A stretch of 41,342 bases of DNA from Pseudomonadota bacterium (GTDB taxonomy: Bacteria; Pseudomonadota; Gammaproteobacteria; JAKAQQ01): assembly GCA_021798795.1 (NCBI GenBank), contig JAJZBR010000010.1:1-41342 (forward strand), written 5' to 3'. The position numbers and the translations under genes were made by a program. This document shows, piece by piece, positions 25,106-34,490 of this stretch (positions within the stretch are counted from its first letter, which is position 1; each line of letters starts with the position of its first letter). Under the pieces are notes generated by a model. The model saw only the letters and a program-made list of their open reading frames with translations, did no database searches and had not been told where the DNA came from.

Positions 25106-26185
25106 TCAGGATTTCGGGTGATGGATCCGTACCATGGCCACGCGGGTCAGGGAAGCAGGCTTGGTCCCGATTATCCGGCCGCGCTTCTCAACAATGAGAT
25201 CGGCCAGCACACGGGGCGAAACAAGCGCGAGCCGTCCGAGATGAGCGGAACGGTCCAAGGTGGGAAGCATCTGCTGGATTGACAGGACATAATCCTGGCC
25301 CTGTTGGGAATAAAGATCGAGACCCTGGGCCAGGAGCTCGGGATTGAGCGGCGCCCGCACAAGACGCATCCTTGCGCGAATGGCGCGAAATGGAGCAAAA
25401 GGCCTCCGGGTATTGATGGCTTTGAGGTAGTGCCGGACCGAGCTCCGGATATTCGCAAAAACCCTGACAAAGTGGGTTGGATCCCCCCGCAGGGCACGTG
25501 GCACCATGCCCAAGAAGGGGTTATCGGTCCACATTCCGAAGAGGTCATTGCCCCGGAGTGCGAAGCGTGAGGTCCCCCAACCGCTTTCCTTGGCCGCCTG
25601 AGCCAGCGCCAAGATGGCTGGAACCACATCAACACGTTTGAGCAACCGGGCCTGGACAGCGGATTGGGTCAGGGATCCACTCACCCGGTATTGCGCCTCG
25701 ATCTCGCGTGCGAGCGCCCATGACTTGGGTTGCACCTTCCTGCCTGGACGCCGATAAGCGGCAAAGAGGCGGATCAAAAAGCGCCTTTCGCGGCTGATTT
25801 TCTGGTTTGCAGCCAGAATAATTGGTAATAGGGTTTTGAGAAACAGAACTTTTTTCTGATGGACCGGCAAGGCGGACAACCCCTCCGGCAAATGGTTCAC
25901 ATCAATGGCCGGGACAAGCCGGTGCGGCGGCCAGTGGTAACCGTATGCAGCGTAGAGCGCGGTCAGGGTTTTGACGTTTTGGGCGTGAATGGAATCCAGA
26001 GTGGGGCCGGCAAAGGTGCGATCCTGCGGGATGGAGACGGAATGAGACCAGTCGATGGCGAGGTGCCAGAAGAAGAAGGCGGGTAGAACCAAGAGAGCCA
26101 CGAGAATCAGTCGCTCGCGGAGCGACTCCCGAAGCCCGCCACCTCGTCGAACACAGGATATGAAAGATTGATTCGGGTCGTGCAT
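25106..26185 (-). CDS. Bax-like N-acetylglucosaminidase, membrane anchored
   Basis: A 359-residue protein of the glucosaminidase family (Mannosyl-glycoprotein endo-beta-N-acetylglucosaminidase domain), close in layout to E. coli Bax. It has a basic N-terminus, one membrane segment (about 27-45) and an extracytoplasmic catalytic domain. The motif ALAQAAKESGWGTSRFAL holds the probable catalytic Glu200, followed by NDLFGMW. Such enzymes cut peptidoglycan glycan strands. I chose ATG 26185 with GGGGG seven bases upstream; a TTG at 26191 would add two residues. A promoter-like pair and a palindrome sit just upstream. Confidence 0.85.
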   Translation of the reverse strand: MHDPNQSFISCVRRGGGLRESLRERLILVALLVLPAFFFWHLAIDWSHSVSIPQDRTFAGPTLDSIHAQNVKTLTALYAAYGYHWPPHRLVPAIDVNHLPEGLSALPVHQKKVLFLKTLLPIILAANQKISRERRFLIRLFAAYRRPGRKVQPKSWALAREIEAQYRVSGSLTQSAVQARLLKRVDVVPAILALAQAAKESGWGTSRFALRGNDLFGMWTDNPFLGMVPRALRGDPTHFVRVFANIRSSVRHYLKAINTRRPFAPFRAIRARMRLVRAPLNPELLAQGLDLYSQQGQDYVLSIQQMLPTLDRSAHLGRLALVSPRVLADLIVEKRGRIIGTKPASLTRVAMVRIHHPKS

Positions 26186-26202
26186 ATCCAACCCCCGATT
26201 TT

Positions 26203-26242
26203 TAGACTATGTAGTCTACAATGAACATGAATTGTCTGTCAA
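26203..26242 (-). promoter_or_regulatory. Promoter with overlapping palindromic operator for the bax-like gene
   Basis: On the minus strand TTGACA (26242-26237) and TAGACT (26218-26213) are 18 bases apart. The inverted repeat TAGACTA-tg-TAGTCTA (26203-26218) covers the -10 and the start site, as expected for a repressor operator. The region from 26219 to 26340 is strongly AT-rich and holds no gene. Confidence 0.5.
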
Positions 26243-26340
26243 ATGAATATGCATAAACTGAATTCGTAACTACAACTCTGAATAAAAATAAAAATACTTG
26301 AATATAACGCATACTTATGTAATAAACATAAAATTTCACT

Positions 26341-27162
26341 TCATCCGTATCGTCCCGTAATGTAGGCGTCAGTCTGCTGCGAGCTCGGATTCGTAAATAG
26401 TGTATCGGTATCCTTATATTCGATGAGATCGCCCGTAAAGAGAAATGCCGCATAATCTGATACTCGGGCCGCCTGCTGCATATTGTGCGTGACGAGAACA
26501 ATCGTGTAATCAGCCTTGAGTTCGGTAATCAGTGCCTCGATTTTGAGGCTCGAATAGGGATCAAGAGATGAGGCCGGTTCATCGAGCAAAAGGACTTCGG
26601 GACGAATGGCGATGGCACGGGCAATGCAGAGGCGCTGCTGCTGCCCACCTGAGAGCCGTGTCCCGCTTTCGAGAAGCTTGCCTTTGACTTCTTCCCAAAG
26701 CGCTGCCTTGTTCAGGGCCCACTCGATCCGATCATCCATGGCCCGGCGCGGGAGACGCTCGTAGAGCTTCACCCCGAATGCGATGTTGTCATAAACCGAC
26801 ATCGGAAACGGAGTTGGTTTCTGGAAGACCATGCCCACCTTGGCCCGGAGCGCATGCACGTCCTGCCCCTTGGCCAGAATATTGTCTCCGTCGAGAATGA
26901 TCTCACCGCTCGCCCGATGCCCGGGATGCAGCTCGAATATGCGATTGAAGCAGCGAATGAGAGTGGTTTTACCGCAGCCTGAGGGCCCGATGAAGGTCGT
27001 GACCTTCTTTTCCGCTATATCCAGGCTGATATCGTGCAGCGCATGAGAGGATCCATAGTAGAAATTGAGACCCCGCACCTGGAATTTTGGATTTTCAATG
27101 ACCGGCGCCCCCTGCACGGGCCAACGTTCGCCCTTGGGCAGCTTCACGTCAGATTCAGGCAT
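26341..27162 (-). CDS. pstB: Phosphate ABC transporter ATP-binding protein PstB (orphan)
   Basis: A 273-residue ABC ATPase. Walker A is GPSGCGKTT (59-67), the Q-loop region is [11 protein letters not shown], the signature is [14 protein letters not shown] and Walker B is [28 protein letters not shown] and the overall length are characteristic of PstB, which energises the PstCA phosphate importer at the inner membrane. The usual LDEPxSALDP reads ASSLDP here. GGAG lies eight bases before the ATG, and a -10 match TATAAT is at 27287-27282 on the minus strand. No pstS, pstC, pstA or phoU lies in the window. Confidence 0.92.
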   Translation of the reverse strand: MPESDVKLPKGERWPVQGAPVIENPKFQVRGLNFYYGSSHALHDISLDIAEKKVTTFIGPSGCGKTTLIRCFNRIFELHPGHRASGEIILDGDNILAKGQDVHALRAKVGMVFQKPTPFPMSVYDNIAFGVKLYERLPRRAMDDRIEWALNKAALWEEVKGKLLESGTRLSGGQQQRLCIARAIAIRPEVLLLDEPASSLDPYSSLKIEALITELKADYTIVLVTHNMQQAARVSDYAAFLFTGDLIEYKDTDTLFTNPSSQQTDAYITGRYG

Positions 27163-27485
27163 CCGGCGGGCTCCATCACAACTAACAGAGGGGCGCCTTC
27201 CGGATCACCAAGGCGAAACCCGGCTGCACCCAAATAAATAAGGTCAGGCATCCGGCCGCTTCCGGTTTGATTGGCTTGATTATTATAGGGCCTGAAACCC
27301 AAAATGTCTCTGCAAAGCTGCCATCGGGCGGGTGCCGACCCGAAAGCGGCTTCCGATCCGCACCAGCAGCAACTCGACATAACCGGCTTATGAATCAGAA
27401 TCTTAGGGCACCTTTCATCGGCCGAAACATGCCGCTCGTCAGAACCGCCTCAATCTGTCCGTCCGGCGGGGCTATGATGGGCGCC
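27163..27485. other. Divergent intergenic region pstB / fimT
   Basis: No gene seen. On the minus strand a TATAAT (27287-27282) is the best candidate promoter element for pstB, giving a leader of about 110 bases; its -35 is poor. On the plus strand TATGAT near 27473-27478 is too close to the fimT start to serve it. I see no convincing sigma54 site for the pil operon. Confidence 0.4.
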
Positions 27486-28031
27486 ATGAAACATCGTACG
27501 GCCGGGTTGACCCTCATTGAACTTCTGGTCGTGATCGCCCTCGCGGGGATTCTCATCACGATAGCGGTCCCGAGTTATACCCAGTTCATGACCGAAAACC
27601 GCATGGCGTCCGAAATGAACGACTTCGTGACCGCCTTGATGCTGGCTCGAAGCGAAGCCATCAAGCGGGGGCAGGAAGTCACCGTTTGCGCGAGCAGCGA
27701 TGGAAGCGACTGTTCGGACGGGGCCTGGAGTGCGGGCTGGCTGATCTATCGCAACCCGCAAAATGCGGGCCAAGTACCCGCGAGTGCCGATATTATCCGC
27801 GTGCACGCGGGTTTTTCGAGCACGGACTCCCTGAGCGCGAGTTCGCCCTTCAACACGGGTCAAAGCGTGAGCTTCACGCCGCTTGGGATCCTCATCTCCT
27901 CCGAGCTCACGGGGGGAACCTTTACCCTCACGGATTCCCCGGCGCAATCCTTTCTCACCCGCTGTCTCGCACTCGGCCCGGGCGGACAGCCCATGGCGGC
28001 CGAGCCGGGCGCACCCTGCCCCACGCCATGA
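27486..28031 (+). CDS. fimT: Type IV pilus minor pilin, FimT/GspH-like
   Basis: A 181-residue prepilin. A short leader (MKHRTAG) ends in Gly and is followed by LTLIELLVVIALAGILITIAVPSY, with Glu5 of the mature protein. This is the type III signal cut by the PilD peptidase. The Cys pair CASSDGSDC and the GspH-like C-terminal domain (RNPQNAG...SFTPLGILIS) fit FimT. First gene of the minor pilin operon; its stop overlaps the pilV start as ATGA. The open frame extends further upstream, but this start gives the proper leader. Confidence 0.9.
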   Translation: MKHRTAGLTLIELLVVIALAGILITIAVPSYTQFMTENRMASEMNDFVTALMLARSEAIKRGQEVTVCASSDGSDCSDGAWSAGWLIYRNPQNAGQVPASADIIRVHAGFSSTDSLSASSPFNTGQSVSFTPLGILISSELTGGTFTLTDSPAQSFLTRCLALGPGGQPMAAEPGAPCPTP

Positions 28032-28528
28032 GTAACGTCCACCCCGTACCCCGGCAACCGGCTGGATTCAGCCTGATCGAGGCGCTCGTGGCCATGGTCG
28101 TGGTCGCGGTCGGTCTATTGGGTCTCGCGGCGATGATCACGGCGGGACTGCGTTCCAACCAGATTGCTGCCCTTCAGGGACTCGCTGCAATCGACAGTGA
28201 AAACATCACGGGACTCATGGCGGCCAATCCGGCCGGAGTCGAGGCCGGGAACTACATCATTTCAGCCCTGCCGACCAGCGCACCGGGCAATCTCTGCGAA
28301 TCGGAGACTGCGCCCTGCTCGCCCTCGGAGGAAGCCCAGGCGGATCTCTGGAGCTTTGCCGAGACTCTTCAAAACAACCTTCCCGACCCTACGGCGCAAA
28401 TCCAATGTGCGGTTCCCTGCTCGAGCACCGGCAACACGCCTATCGTTGTGACCGTCTCCTGGAGCACGGTCACGCCCAACGGGAAAACCCAATCCCAAGC
28501 CACCTACAGCACGGTATACCAGCCATGA
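28028..28528 (+). CDS. pilV: Type IV pilus minor pilin PilV
   Basis: A 166-residue prepilin. The leader ends PAG before FSLIEALVAMVVVAVGLLGLA, with Glu5 and the PilV-type pattern of small residues and VGLLGLA. The Cys pairs (CESETAPC, CAVPC) probably form disulfides in the periplasm. PilV is part of the minor pilin complex that primes pilus assembly. It overlaps fimT and pilW by four bases each. Confidence 0.92.
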   Translation: MSNVHPVPRQPAGFSLIEALVAMVVVAVGLLGLAAMITAGLRSNQIAALQGLAAIDSENITGLMAANPAGVEAGNYIISALPTSAPGNLCESETAPCSPSEEAQADLWSFAETLQNNLPDPTAQIQCAVPCSSTGNTPIVVTVSWSTVTPNGKTQSQATYSTVYQP

Positions 28529-29358
28529 CCCGCTCCCTGCGTACCCGGGGATTGAGTCTCATCGAACTTCTGATTGCACTCGCGATCACGCTATTTTTGG
28601 TCATGGGTCTTGCAACCGTATACTTGAGCAATGAAGCGGGCTCGGTCGCCCAGCGCGCTGAAGCCACCCTCGATGACAACGTGCGCCTCGCCGTGACCCT
28701 CCTCACAACCGACATCCGCCAGGCGGGCTACCGCTTTAACCTCGCGATTCCGGCGAGCCAACTGTTCACGATCATCCCGGACAATGAAGCGGATCCCGTC
28801 GCCTTCCTCGCAACTCCGAGCAATCCCCTCATGATCGGCGTCTGGCATGGGAGTCCCGCGCCCCCCTACGGGTTCGCGGTGAGCTTCCAGTCCGATGGAA
28901 CACTCAGCAACTGCCTTGGGCAGCTGATCCCGATCGGTTCGATTGCGACCGACGAGTGGAAAGTCGATACCTCAACCAACCAGCTCGAATGCCGGAGCCG
29001 GATTTCGACGATCGCAGGCAACGCCTTCGGAAGTTACGTCCCGCTCGTGAACGATGTGGAGTACATGATGGTCCGCTTCGGCGTCGACACGTTGGGCGAC
29101 GGATCGGTCACGGCCTACGTGACTCCCTCCAAGGTGGTGACCTACAGCCAGATCCAGGCGATCCAGGTCGCGCTTCTCATGGCGAGCGGGGATTCCGTCG
29201 ACCCGCAAGGCGATCTCGGCGATGTGTTGCCAAAGGCGAGCCAGGCGAACTACAACCTTCTGGGGTATACCCTTTCGAGTTGGCCCCTAACGCCCGACCG
29301 GTATCTTCGGGTCGTCATCGTGCGCGACATCGCGCTCAAAAACCTGATCCCGGACTGA
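28525..29358 (+). CDS. pilW: Type IV pilus minor pilin PilW
   Basis: A 277-residue prepilin, the longest minor pilin as usual for PilW. A seven-residue basic leader ends in RG, then LSLIELLIALAITLFLVMGLATVYL with Glu5. The globular domain carries LTTDIRQAGYRF, the PilW family motif. It overlaps pilV by four bases; pilX starts four bases after its stop. Confidence 0.93.
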   Translation: MTRSLRTRGLSLIELLIALAITLFLVMGLATVYLSNEAGSVAQRAEATLDDNVRLAVTLLTTDIRQAGYRFNLAIPASQLFTIIPDNEADPVAFLATPSNPLMIGVWHGSPAPPYGFAVSFQSDGTLSNCLGQLIPIGSIATDEWKVDTSTNQLECRSRISTIAGNAFGSYVPLVNDVEYMMVRFGVDTLGDGSVTAYVTPSKVVTYSQIQAIQVALLMASGDSVDPQGDLGDVLPKASQANYNLLGYTLSSWPLTPDRYLRVVIVRDIALKNLIPD

Positions 29359-29362
29359 ATCC

Positions 29363-29971
29363 ATGACCCGATCCCACCCGATCCCACCCAACGCCCAAGG
29401 TTTCGCACTGGTCACCGCGCTGGTTTTCCTGGTCGTCCTGACGATCCTTGGCGTGACGCTCATGGAAGGCGTCACCCTCGAGCAGCGCATGGCCCACAAT
29501 CTGCGCGAAAAGCAGCGCGCCATCGCGGCCGCATCCGATGCCGTGAACGGAACCGGTGCCTGGCTCTCGAATCTTGCCGTGATTCCGATCCCGAGTGCCA
29601 CAGCCGCGGCCATCGACGGACCGTTCTCGATTTATGCCTCGACCGATCCCACGGCCAGCGCGGCCAACTTCCCATCAAACACGTTCTGGTCGTCCGGGGT
29701 GAGCTCGACCTACAACCAGACCTATCCGTTCAACGATCCCTCGGTCACGAGCGGCGGCCTGAGCTTCGACGGTGGCCAGCTCCTCTACGCAGACGAGCCG
29801 CAGATCTTCATGGTCGAGCTTCCGACCGCTCCGCTTCCGGGCGACAATCTCGCCGCGATGGGAGCGACCTATGGCGTCGCAAGCGTGCCGCGGACCTTCC
29901 AGATTACCGCCTGGGCCACAGGGGGCAGTGCCAACGCAGTGGCTGTCGTTCAGGAAACTTACCGGCCCTGA
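29363..29971 (+). CDS. pilX: Type IV pilus assembly protein PilX
   Basis: A 202-residue protein. The N-terminal ends QGFALVTALVFLVVLTILGVTLMEG, then TLEQRMAHNLREKQRAIAAAS, the PilX N-terminal pattern. As usual for PilX, position 5 of the mature protein is not Glu (Thr here), so it enters the pilus as a non-standard minor pilin. It sits directly before pilY1, matching the fimT-pilV-pilW-pilX-pilY1-pilE order. Confidence 0.9.
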   Translation: MTRSHPIPPNAQGFALVTALVFLVVLTILGVTLMEGVTLEQRMAHNLREKQRAIAAASDAVNGTGAWLSNLAVIPIPSATAAAIDGPFSIYASTDPTASAANFPSNTFWSSGVSSTYNQTYPFNDPSVTSGGLSFDGGQLLYADEPQIFMVELPTAPLPGDNLAAMGATYGVASVPRTFQITAWATGGSANAVAVVQETYRP

Positions 29972-29987
29972 TCCGGAGGGAGACCCC

Positions 29988-32900
29988 ATGCACAAACCTC
30001 ATCCGTTTCTGACCCGCCTCGCCATCGCCCTGCTGGTCGATTGCTTCATCTGGTTCCAGGTGCCCCTGGTCCAGGCCGCCGTTCCCACGGTATCGATCTC
30101 GAACGTCCCGCTCACGCTCGTCAATCCCACGCACCCCGAGGTGCTTCTGGCCGTGGCCAACTCCGAGTCAATGGACGGCGATCTCGACGGCGCCATCATG
30201 ACGGGATCCGGTATGGTCTCCGGACTCTCGAGTTCGAGCTCTCCCGTAGACTACACGGTCCCATCCGGTTTCACGCCGCCCTGCGCTCCAGCCGACGCGT
30301 CGGGATCCGCTCCCTACACGGTTCTCGGCAACGCTTCCAGTCCGGTCTGCTCGAACCCGGGCGACGAGTATGACAACTCGGCCAGCCGGCTCAACGTGGC
30401 CAAGGCGGCACTCAGTCAGGTCATTTCCTACTATGCGGCCAACTTCGACATGGGACTCATGGACTACTCGGCCTCGGCAACAGACAATGGGACCCTGGAA
30501 ACCTGGCTCTACATGATGAGCGAGCCCGGTGGATTCACCTTCGGTACGAGCACCTCCACCCCTCCTGCCGATGGCGGCACCTGGCACCCCAACCCCTGCT
30601 ACGGTTCGACCCTGAGCTCGTGCACCACAATGGAATCGCAAGCGGCGACCACTCCGGGAATCCTGAGCGACCCCTCCGCGCTTCTCTTGGATCCCTATAT
30701 CTCGACTCTCGCCACCTCCGACAATCCCTTCATCAACGATGTCTTCTACACAGGGCCGGGCGAGTACACCCGCGCCTTCCTGAACTATGACGGTCCCTAT
30801 TGCAGCGACGGCGCTCTCTGCACCGGAAGTCTCATCTATTCGAACTATACGCTCGCAGATTACAACAGTGGCGGGGTTTCAACATCCTACAATGGCTCGT
30901 CTCCGGGGGGCGAGGGCCTCTCCACCACGCCAACCAATGCAGGCTATATCCCCCATAGCACCGAGGTGTTTTACGCCGAACGCGGCTTTGGATACGATGC
31001 CAATGCCGCATCAGACGCCGGGCATCTTCTCGTCCCCATCGCATCCTATACCACGGCGACCGGATGCAGCGGTCTCACCGATCTTCAATGCTACATCCAA
31101 GAGTTCACCCCCGCGCTTGCTCCCGAAACCAATGATGCGGCGAGCCAGGAAATCAAGGCAGTGTCCGTGCAATCACCGATCGCGGGCATCCTTAAGGGGG
31201 CTTATGACTACTATACGGGTACGGGGGGCTACACCGCTCCCGTATCAAATACCACTTGTGCGGCGAGCAAGAATGTGGTTCTCATCACCGATGGCCTGCC
31301 GACACAGGATCTCAGCAATCAGGTCTGGCCGCCCTTGGGCTCGCGCTCGGCAGTCGGTTTTGGCGAATCGGCCACGTTCTACCTGGCCGGCGGCGGAACC
31401 GTCTCGACCACCGATGCCTCTTTCGCAAGCGATGTCCTCGCGGGCGAGACCACGACGCTCTACTCTACCAACGACCAGGCACTCCAGGATACGATCACCG
31501 AGCTCACGGATCTAAAGAGTGACCACGTCACAACCTATATCGTCGGCATGGGCGCGGGTGTGGACCCCGCACTCAACCCATCCGCCGCGGCCACCCTCAA
31601 GGCCATGGCCATCGCAGGCGGCACCTCGAACTATTTTCCCGGAATCAGCCCGCAGGCGGTGACCAACGATCTCGAAACGATTTTCGGTGCAATCAACGTG
31701 AACAACGTGAGCACCACGGCCGCCTCGGTCAACTCCACCTCCCTCAATACGGGTACCGTGGTCTACCAGGCCAAATTCAACTCATCCGCTCTTCCCTATG
31801 GCGATTGGACCGGCGAGCTCCAGGCTTTTCCGGTCTCAGCGAGCGGAACCGTGAATATCACAACCGGCGCACTCTGGAGTGCCGCAGCCGAACTCGGCTC
31901 GTCCCTGTCCGGAACCGGTTGGCAATCCCGTGCGGTCGCGACCTGGAACCCCACGGCCGCGAGTGGCGCCGGAGCCGGCGTTCCCTTCGCCTGGAGCGAT
32001 CTCTCGGCAGCCCAGCAGAGTGCGCTTGAAACGCTTTGGGGAACGCTTTCGACAACTGAGCAATCCGAGTTCAGCGACAACGTCGCGACCTATGGCCAGG
32101 CGGTGCTCGATTACCTCATGGGTGATACGGCCGACCAGCAACCGAGCGGACCCTTCCGCGATCGCTCCGCACTTTTGGGCGATATCGTCGACAGCAATCC
32201 GGTTTACGTGGGTCCCCCGGATGGTACCTATACGGCCCCATCGTACCAGACGTTCGCAGAGAGCCTGGCCAGCCGGATGCCGGTCCTTTACGTGGGCGCC
32301 AATGACGGCATGCTCCATGCCTTCAATGCCCTGACCGGTGAGGAGCTTTTCACCTATGTGCCGAACGGGGTGTTCGCCAACCTCGCCAATCTCACGAATC
32401 CCATCTACAACCAGGCACACGAGTTTTACGTGGACGGGTCACCCACGGCCGGTGACGTCCAGTTCAGCGACGGAACCTGGCACACCATCGTGACCGGAGG
32501 GCTGAACGCCGGCGGCAATAGCATCTACGCCCTGGACGTCACACACCCCTCCCTCCTCGGGACCGCATCCGGGCTCGCGAGCCATGTCCTCTGGGAGTTT
32601 TCGAACCCCTATCTCGGACTCACGTACAGTCAGCCCCAGATCGCCCAGATCGACCTGGGCGGCATCCCGACGTCGGTGGTCATCTTTGGCTCCGGTTACA
32701 ACAACTCGGACGGCAACCCCTATCTTTTCGTGGTCAACGCTCAAACCGGCGCCTTGATCGACCAGATCTCACTTTGCTCTGATGTCCCGAGCGCGTGCGC
32801 GAGCAGCGCCCCGAACGGGCTCGCCACCCCTGTCGTGGTTCCGAGTGCCGGCACCGGATATGACGATCTGGTCTACGTGGGCGACCTTCAGGGCAATCTC

Positions 32901-33707
32901 TGGCGCGTGGACCTCTCCTCGACCGCACCGATCAACTGGAGTGCATCGGTTCTCTATCAGGCCGTGCAGTCCGGTGTGACCCAGCCGATCACGACCAAAC
33001 CGATCGTGAGCCTGGCCCCTCCGGGCGCCCCTGCGGGTTCACTCCTCGTCATGTTCGGGACCGGACAGTTTTTGGGCACTCCGGATCTCACCACCACCGC
33101 AACCCAGAGTTTCTACGGCGTACTGGATCAGACGCCTCCAGGCGGAACCCCGCCCGCCAGTCCACCCAGCATTCACAAACTGGTCGAGCAGGTTCTCACG
33201 GATACGACTTACAGCTACACGAACTCGAGCGGGACAACCATCACGCTTCCCGTCCGTACCATCACCAGCAATACGATCAACTGGAGCTCCGATAGCGGGT
33301 GGTACGTGAATCTGGATCCGGGTGAACGGGTCATCACGAATCCCACGATCGAAGGGGGGGGCGTCATCTTCACGACCTATATTCCCGATGCGTCGAGCTC
33401 GACCAGCTGTTCAAACGGCGGCACGAGCTACCTCATGGTTCTCGACTACGAATCCGGCGGAGCCTTCCCCGGCCCCGAGCTGGATCTGAACGGCGGCACG
33501 ACGCTCAATGCTTCCGACCAGGTGGGAGGCGAGAATCCAGTCGGCATCGGACTCGGGAACGGCTTCGCCGCGGCGCCGACCCTGATCCGCACCCGCCCGG
33601 GCGTGATCGGCGACGTCAAGCTCGTCACCCTCTCGACCGATACCATCGCTTCCTGGAAAGAACGCGGCGGAAATCGCGGCCGTCTCAACTGGAAAGAAAT
33701 TCGATGA
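29988..33707 (+). CDS. pilY1: Type IV pilus tip/assembly protein PilY1
   Basis: A 1239-residue exported protein with a signal peptide (about 1-31, ending VQAA). The N-terminal half contains a von Willebrand A-like region with VVLITDGLPTQD. The C-terminal 500 residues form the PilY1/PilC beta-propeller, seen in SALLGDIVDSNPVYVG, PVLYVGANDGMLHAFNALTGEEL and LVYVGDLQGNLWRVDL. PilY1 sits at the pilus tip and is needed for assembly, adhesion and surface sensing. At the expected MIDAS start the sequence reads ANSESM, with Ala57 where DxSxS begins, followed by DGDLDG (63-68), an EF-hand-like calcium motif. The ribosome site GGAGGG precedes the ATG. The gene overlaps the next one as ATGA. Confidence 0.93.
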   Translation: MHKPHPFLTRLAIALLVDCFIWFQVPLVQAAVPTVSISNVPLTLVNPTHPEVLLAVANSESMDGDLDGAIMTGSGMVSGLSSSSSPVDYTVPSGFTPPCAPADASGSAPYTVLGNASSPVCSNPGDEYDNSASRLNVAKAALSQVISYYAANFDMGLMDYSASATDNGTLETWLYMMSEPGGFTFGTSTSTPPADGGTWHPNPCYGSTLSSCTTMESQAATTPGILSDPSALLLDPYISTLATSDNPFINDVFYTGPGEYTRAFLNYDGPYCSDGALCTGSLIYSNYTLADYNSGGVSTSYNGSSPGGEGLSTTPTNAGYIPHSTEVFYAERGFGYDANAASDAGHLLVPIASYTTATGCSGLTDLQCYIQEFTPALAPETNDAASQEIKAVSVQSPIAGILKGAYDYYTGTGGYTAPVSNTTCAASKNVVLITDGLPTQDLSNQVWPPLGSRSAVGFGESATFYLAGGGTVSTTDASFASDVLAGETTTLYSTNDQALQDTITELTDLKSDHVTTYIVGMGAGVDPALNPSAAATLKAMAIAGGTSNYFPGISPQAVTNDLETIFGAINVNNVSTTAASVNSTSLNTGTVVYQAKFNSSALPYGDWTGELQAFPVSASGTVNITTGALWSAAAELGSSLSGTGWQSRAVATWNPTAASGAGAGVPFAWSDLSAAQQSALETLWGTLSTTEQSEFSDNVATYGQAVLDYLMGDTADQQPSGPFRDRSALLGDIVDSNPVYVGPPDGTYTAPSYQTFAESLASRMPVLYVGANDGMLHAFNALTGEELFTYVPNGVFANLANLTNPIYNQAHEFYVDGSPTAGDVQFSDGTWHTIVTGGLNAGGNSIYALDVTHPSLLGTASGLASHVLWEFSNPYLGLTYSQPQIAQIDLGGIPTSVVIFGSGYNNSDGNPYLFVVNAQTGALIDQISLCSDVPSACASSAPNGLATPVVVPSAGTGYDDLVYVGDLQGNLWRVDLSSTAPINWSASVLYQAVQSGVTQPITTKPIVSLAPPGAPAGSLLVMFGTGQFLGTPDLTTTATQSFYGVLDQTPPGGTPPASPPSIHKLVEQVLTDTTYSYTNSSGTTITLPVRTITSNTINWSSDSGWYVNLDPGERVITNPTIEGGGVIFTTYIPDASSSTSCSNGGTSYLMVLDYESGGAFPGPELDLNGGTTLNASDQVGGENPVGIGLGNGFAAAPTLIRTRPGVIGDVKLVTLSTDTIASWKERGGNRGRLNWKEIR

Positions 33708-34006
33708 GAGGACTCAACATGAAACACATTCTGATAAACTCCACGGCAGCCCTGGCCCTTCTCGGCGCCTGCCTCCTGCCCATCTGCCGGGCGAGCGCTC
33801 CCGTCCTGATCCTCCCGAACGGCACGATGGTCAACCTCAATACCGGGATCGCGACCGAACCCGATGGCGCCCACTATGTGCTCAGCCACGCATCTCTGCT
33901 TGCGCTCGAAGCGTTACAGGCGGCGCGGCAGAAGGCAGCCCTTCTCAATCATCCCCCGCACGTGATCCATAAGCCCATCCCGCATGAATCCGGGGATCGG
34001 ACATGA
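33704..34006 (+). CDS. Small exported protein between pilY1 and pilE (PilY2-like by position)
   Basis: A 100-residue protein. A signal peptide spans about residues 6-30 (HILINSTAALALLGACLLPICRA), with a later in-frame ATG at 33719. After APVLILPNGTMVNLNTG it has a helical end with LLALEALQAARQKAALL. I do not recognise the family. In Pseudomonas a small gene pilY2 lies between pilY1 and pilE, and this gene has the same position. It overlaps both neighbours by four bases, which favours a pilus-related role. Similarity to PilY2 has not been checked. Confidence 0.6.
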   Translation: MRGLNMKHILINSTAALALLGACLLPICRASAPVLILPNGTMVNLNTGIATEPDGAHYVLSHASLLALEALQAARQKAALLNHPPHVIHKPIPHESGDRT

Positions 34007-34416
34007 ACACCAGGACAGGTGGCTTCTCGTTGATCGAGTTACTCGTGGTCATGGCCATTGCCGGCATCCTGCTGGTGATCGCCGTCCCCGCCTACGAGCA
34101 ATATCTCCTCTCCGCCCACCGGACGGATGCGATCAAGACCCTTCTCGAGGTCTCGAATGGCGAAGCGGAATATTACACCGACCACAACGTCTATGCCGGG
34201 AATCTCACAAGCCTGGGATACGCAACGGACAGCGTGACCAGCGAAAACGGCTACTATGCGGTCACGGCCACCTCCTCAACCCCCCAGACTTTTACCCTGA
34301 TGGCCACACCGGAAGGCGGACAGACACGGGATACCCACTGTGGAAGTTTCACGCTCAACTCGTTCGGTCAAAAGAGCGTCACAGGCACAGATACAGCAAC
34401 CCAGTGCTGGCAGTAA
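34003..34416 (+). CDS. pilE: Type IV pilus minor pilin PilE
   Basis: A 137-residue prepilin. The leader ends TGG before FSLIELLVVMAIAGILLVIAVPAYEQYL, with Glu5. A short globular domain follows, including the C-terminal disulfide loop CGSFTLN...TQCWQ. It is the last gene of the minor pilin operon, overlapping the preceding small gene by four bases. The next gene is gshA, 74 bases on, with no clear terminator between. Confidence 0.92.
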   Translation: MNTRTGGFSLIELLVVMAIAGILLVIAVPAYEQYLLSAHRTDAIKTLLEVSNGEAEYYTDHNVYAGNLTSLGYATDSVTSENGYYAVTATSSTPQTFTLMATPEGGQTRDTHCGSFTLNSFGQKSVTGTDTATQCWQ

Positions 34417-34490
34417 GGGCACCGAGCGGCGTTCACAGACAGCCGATACAATGACGAATCCCCGCCAGGATCCGTCCCTTGCCGATAGAC

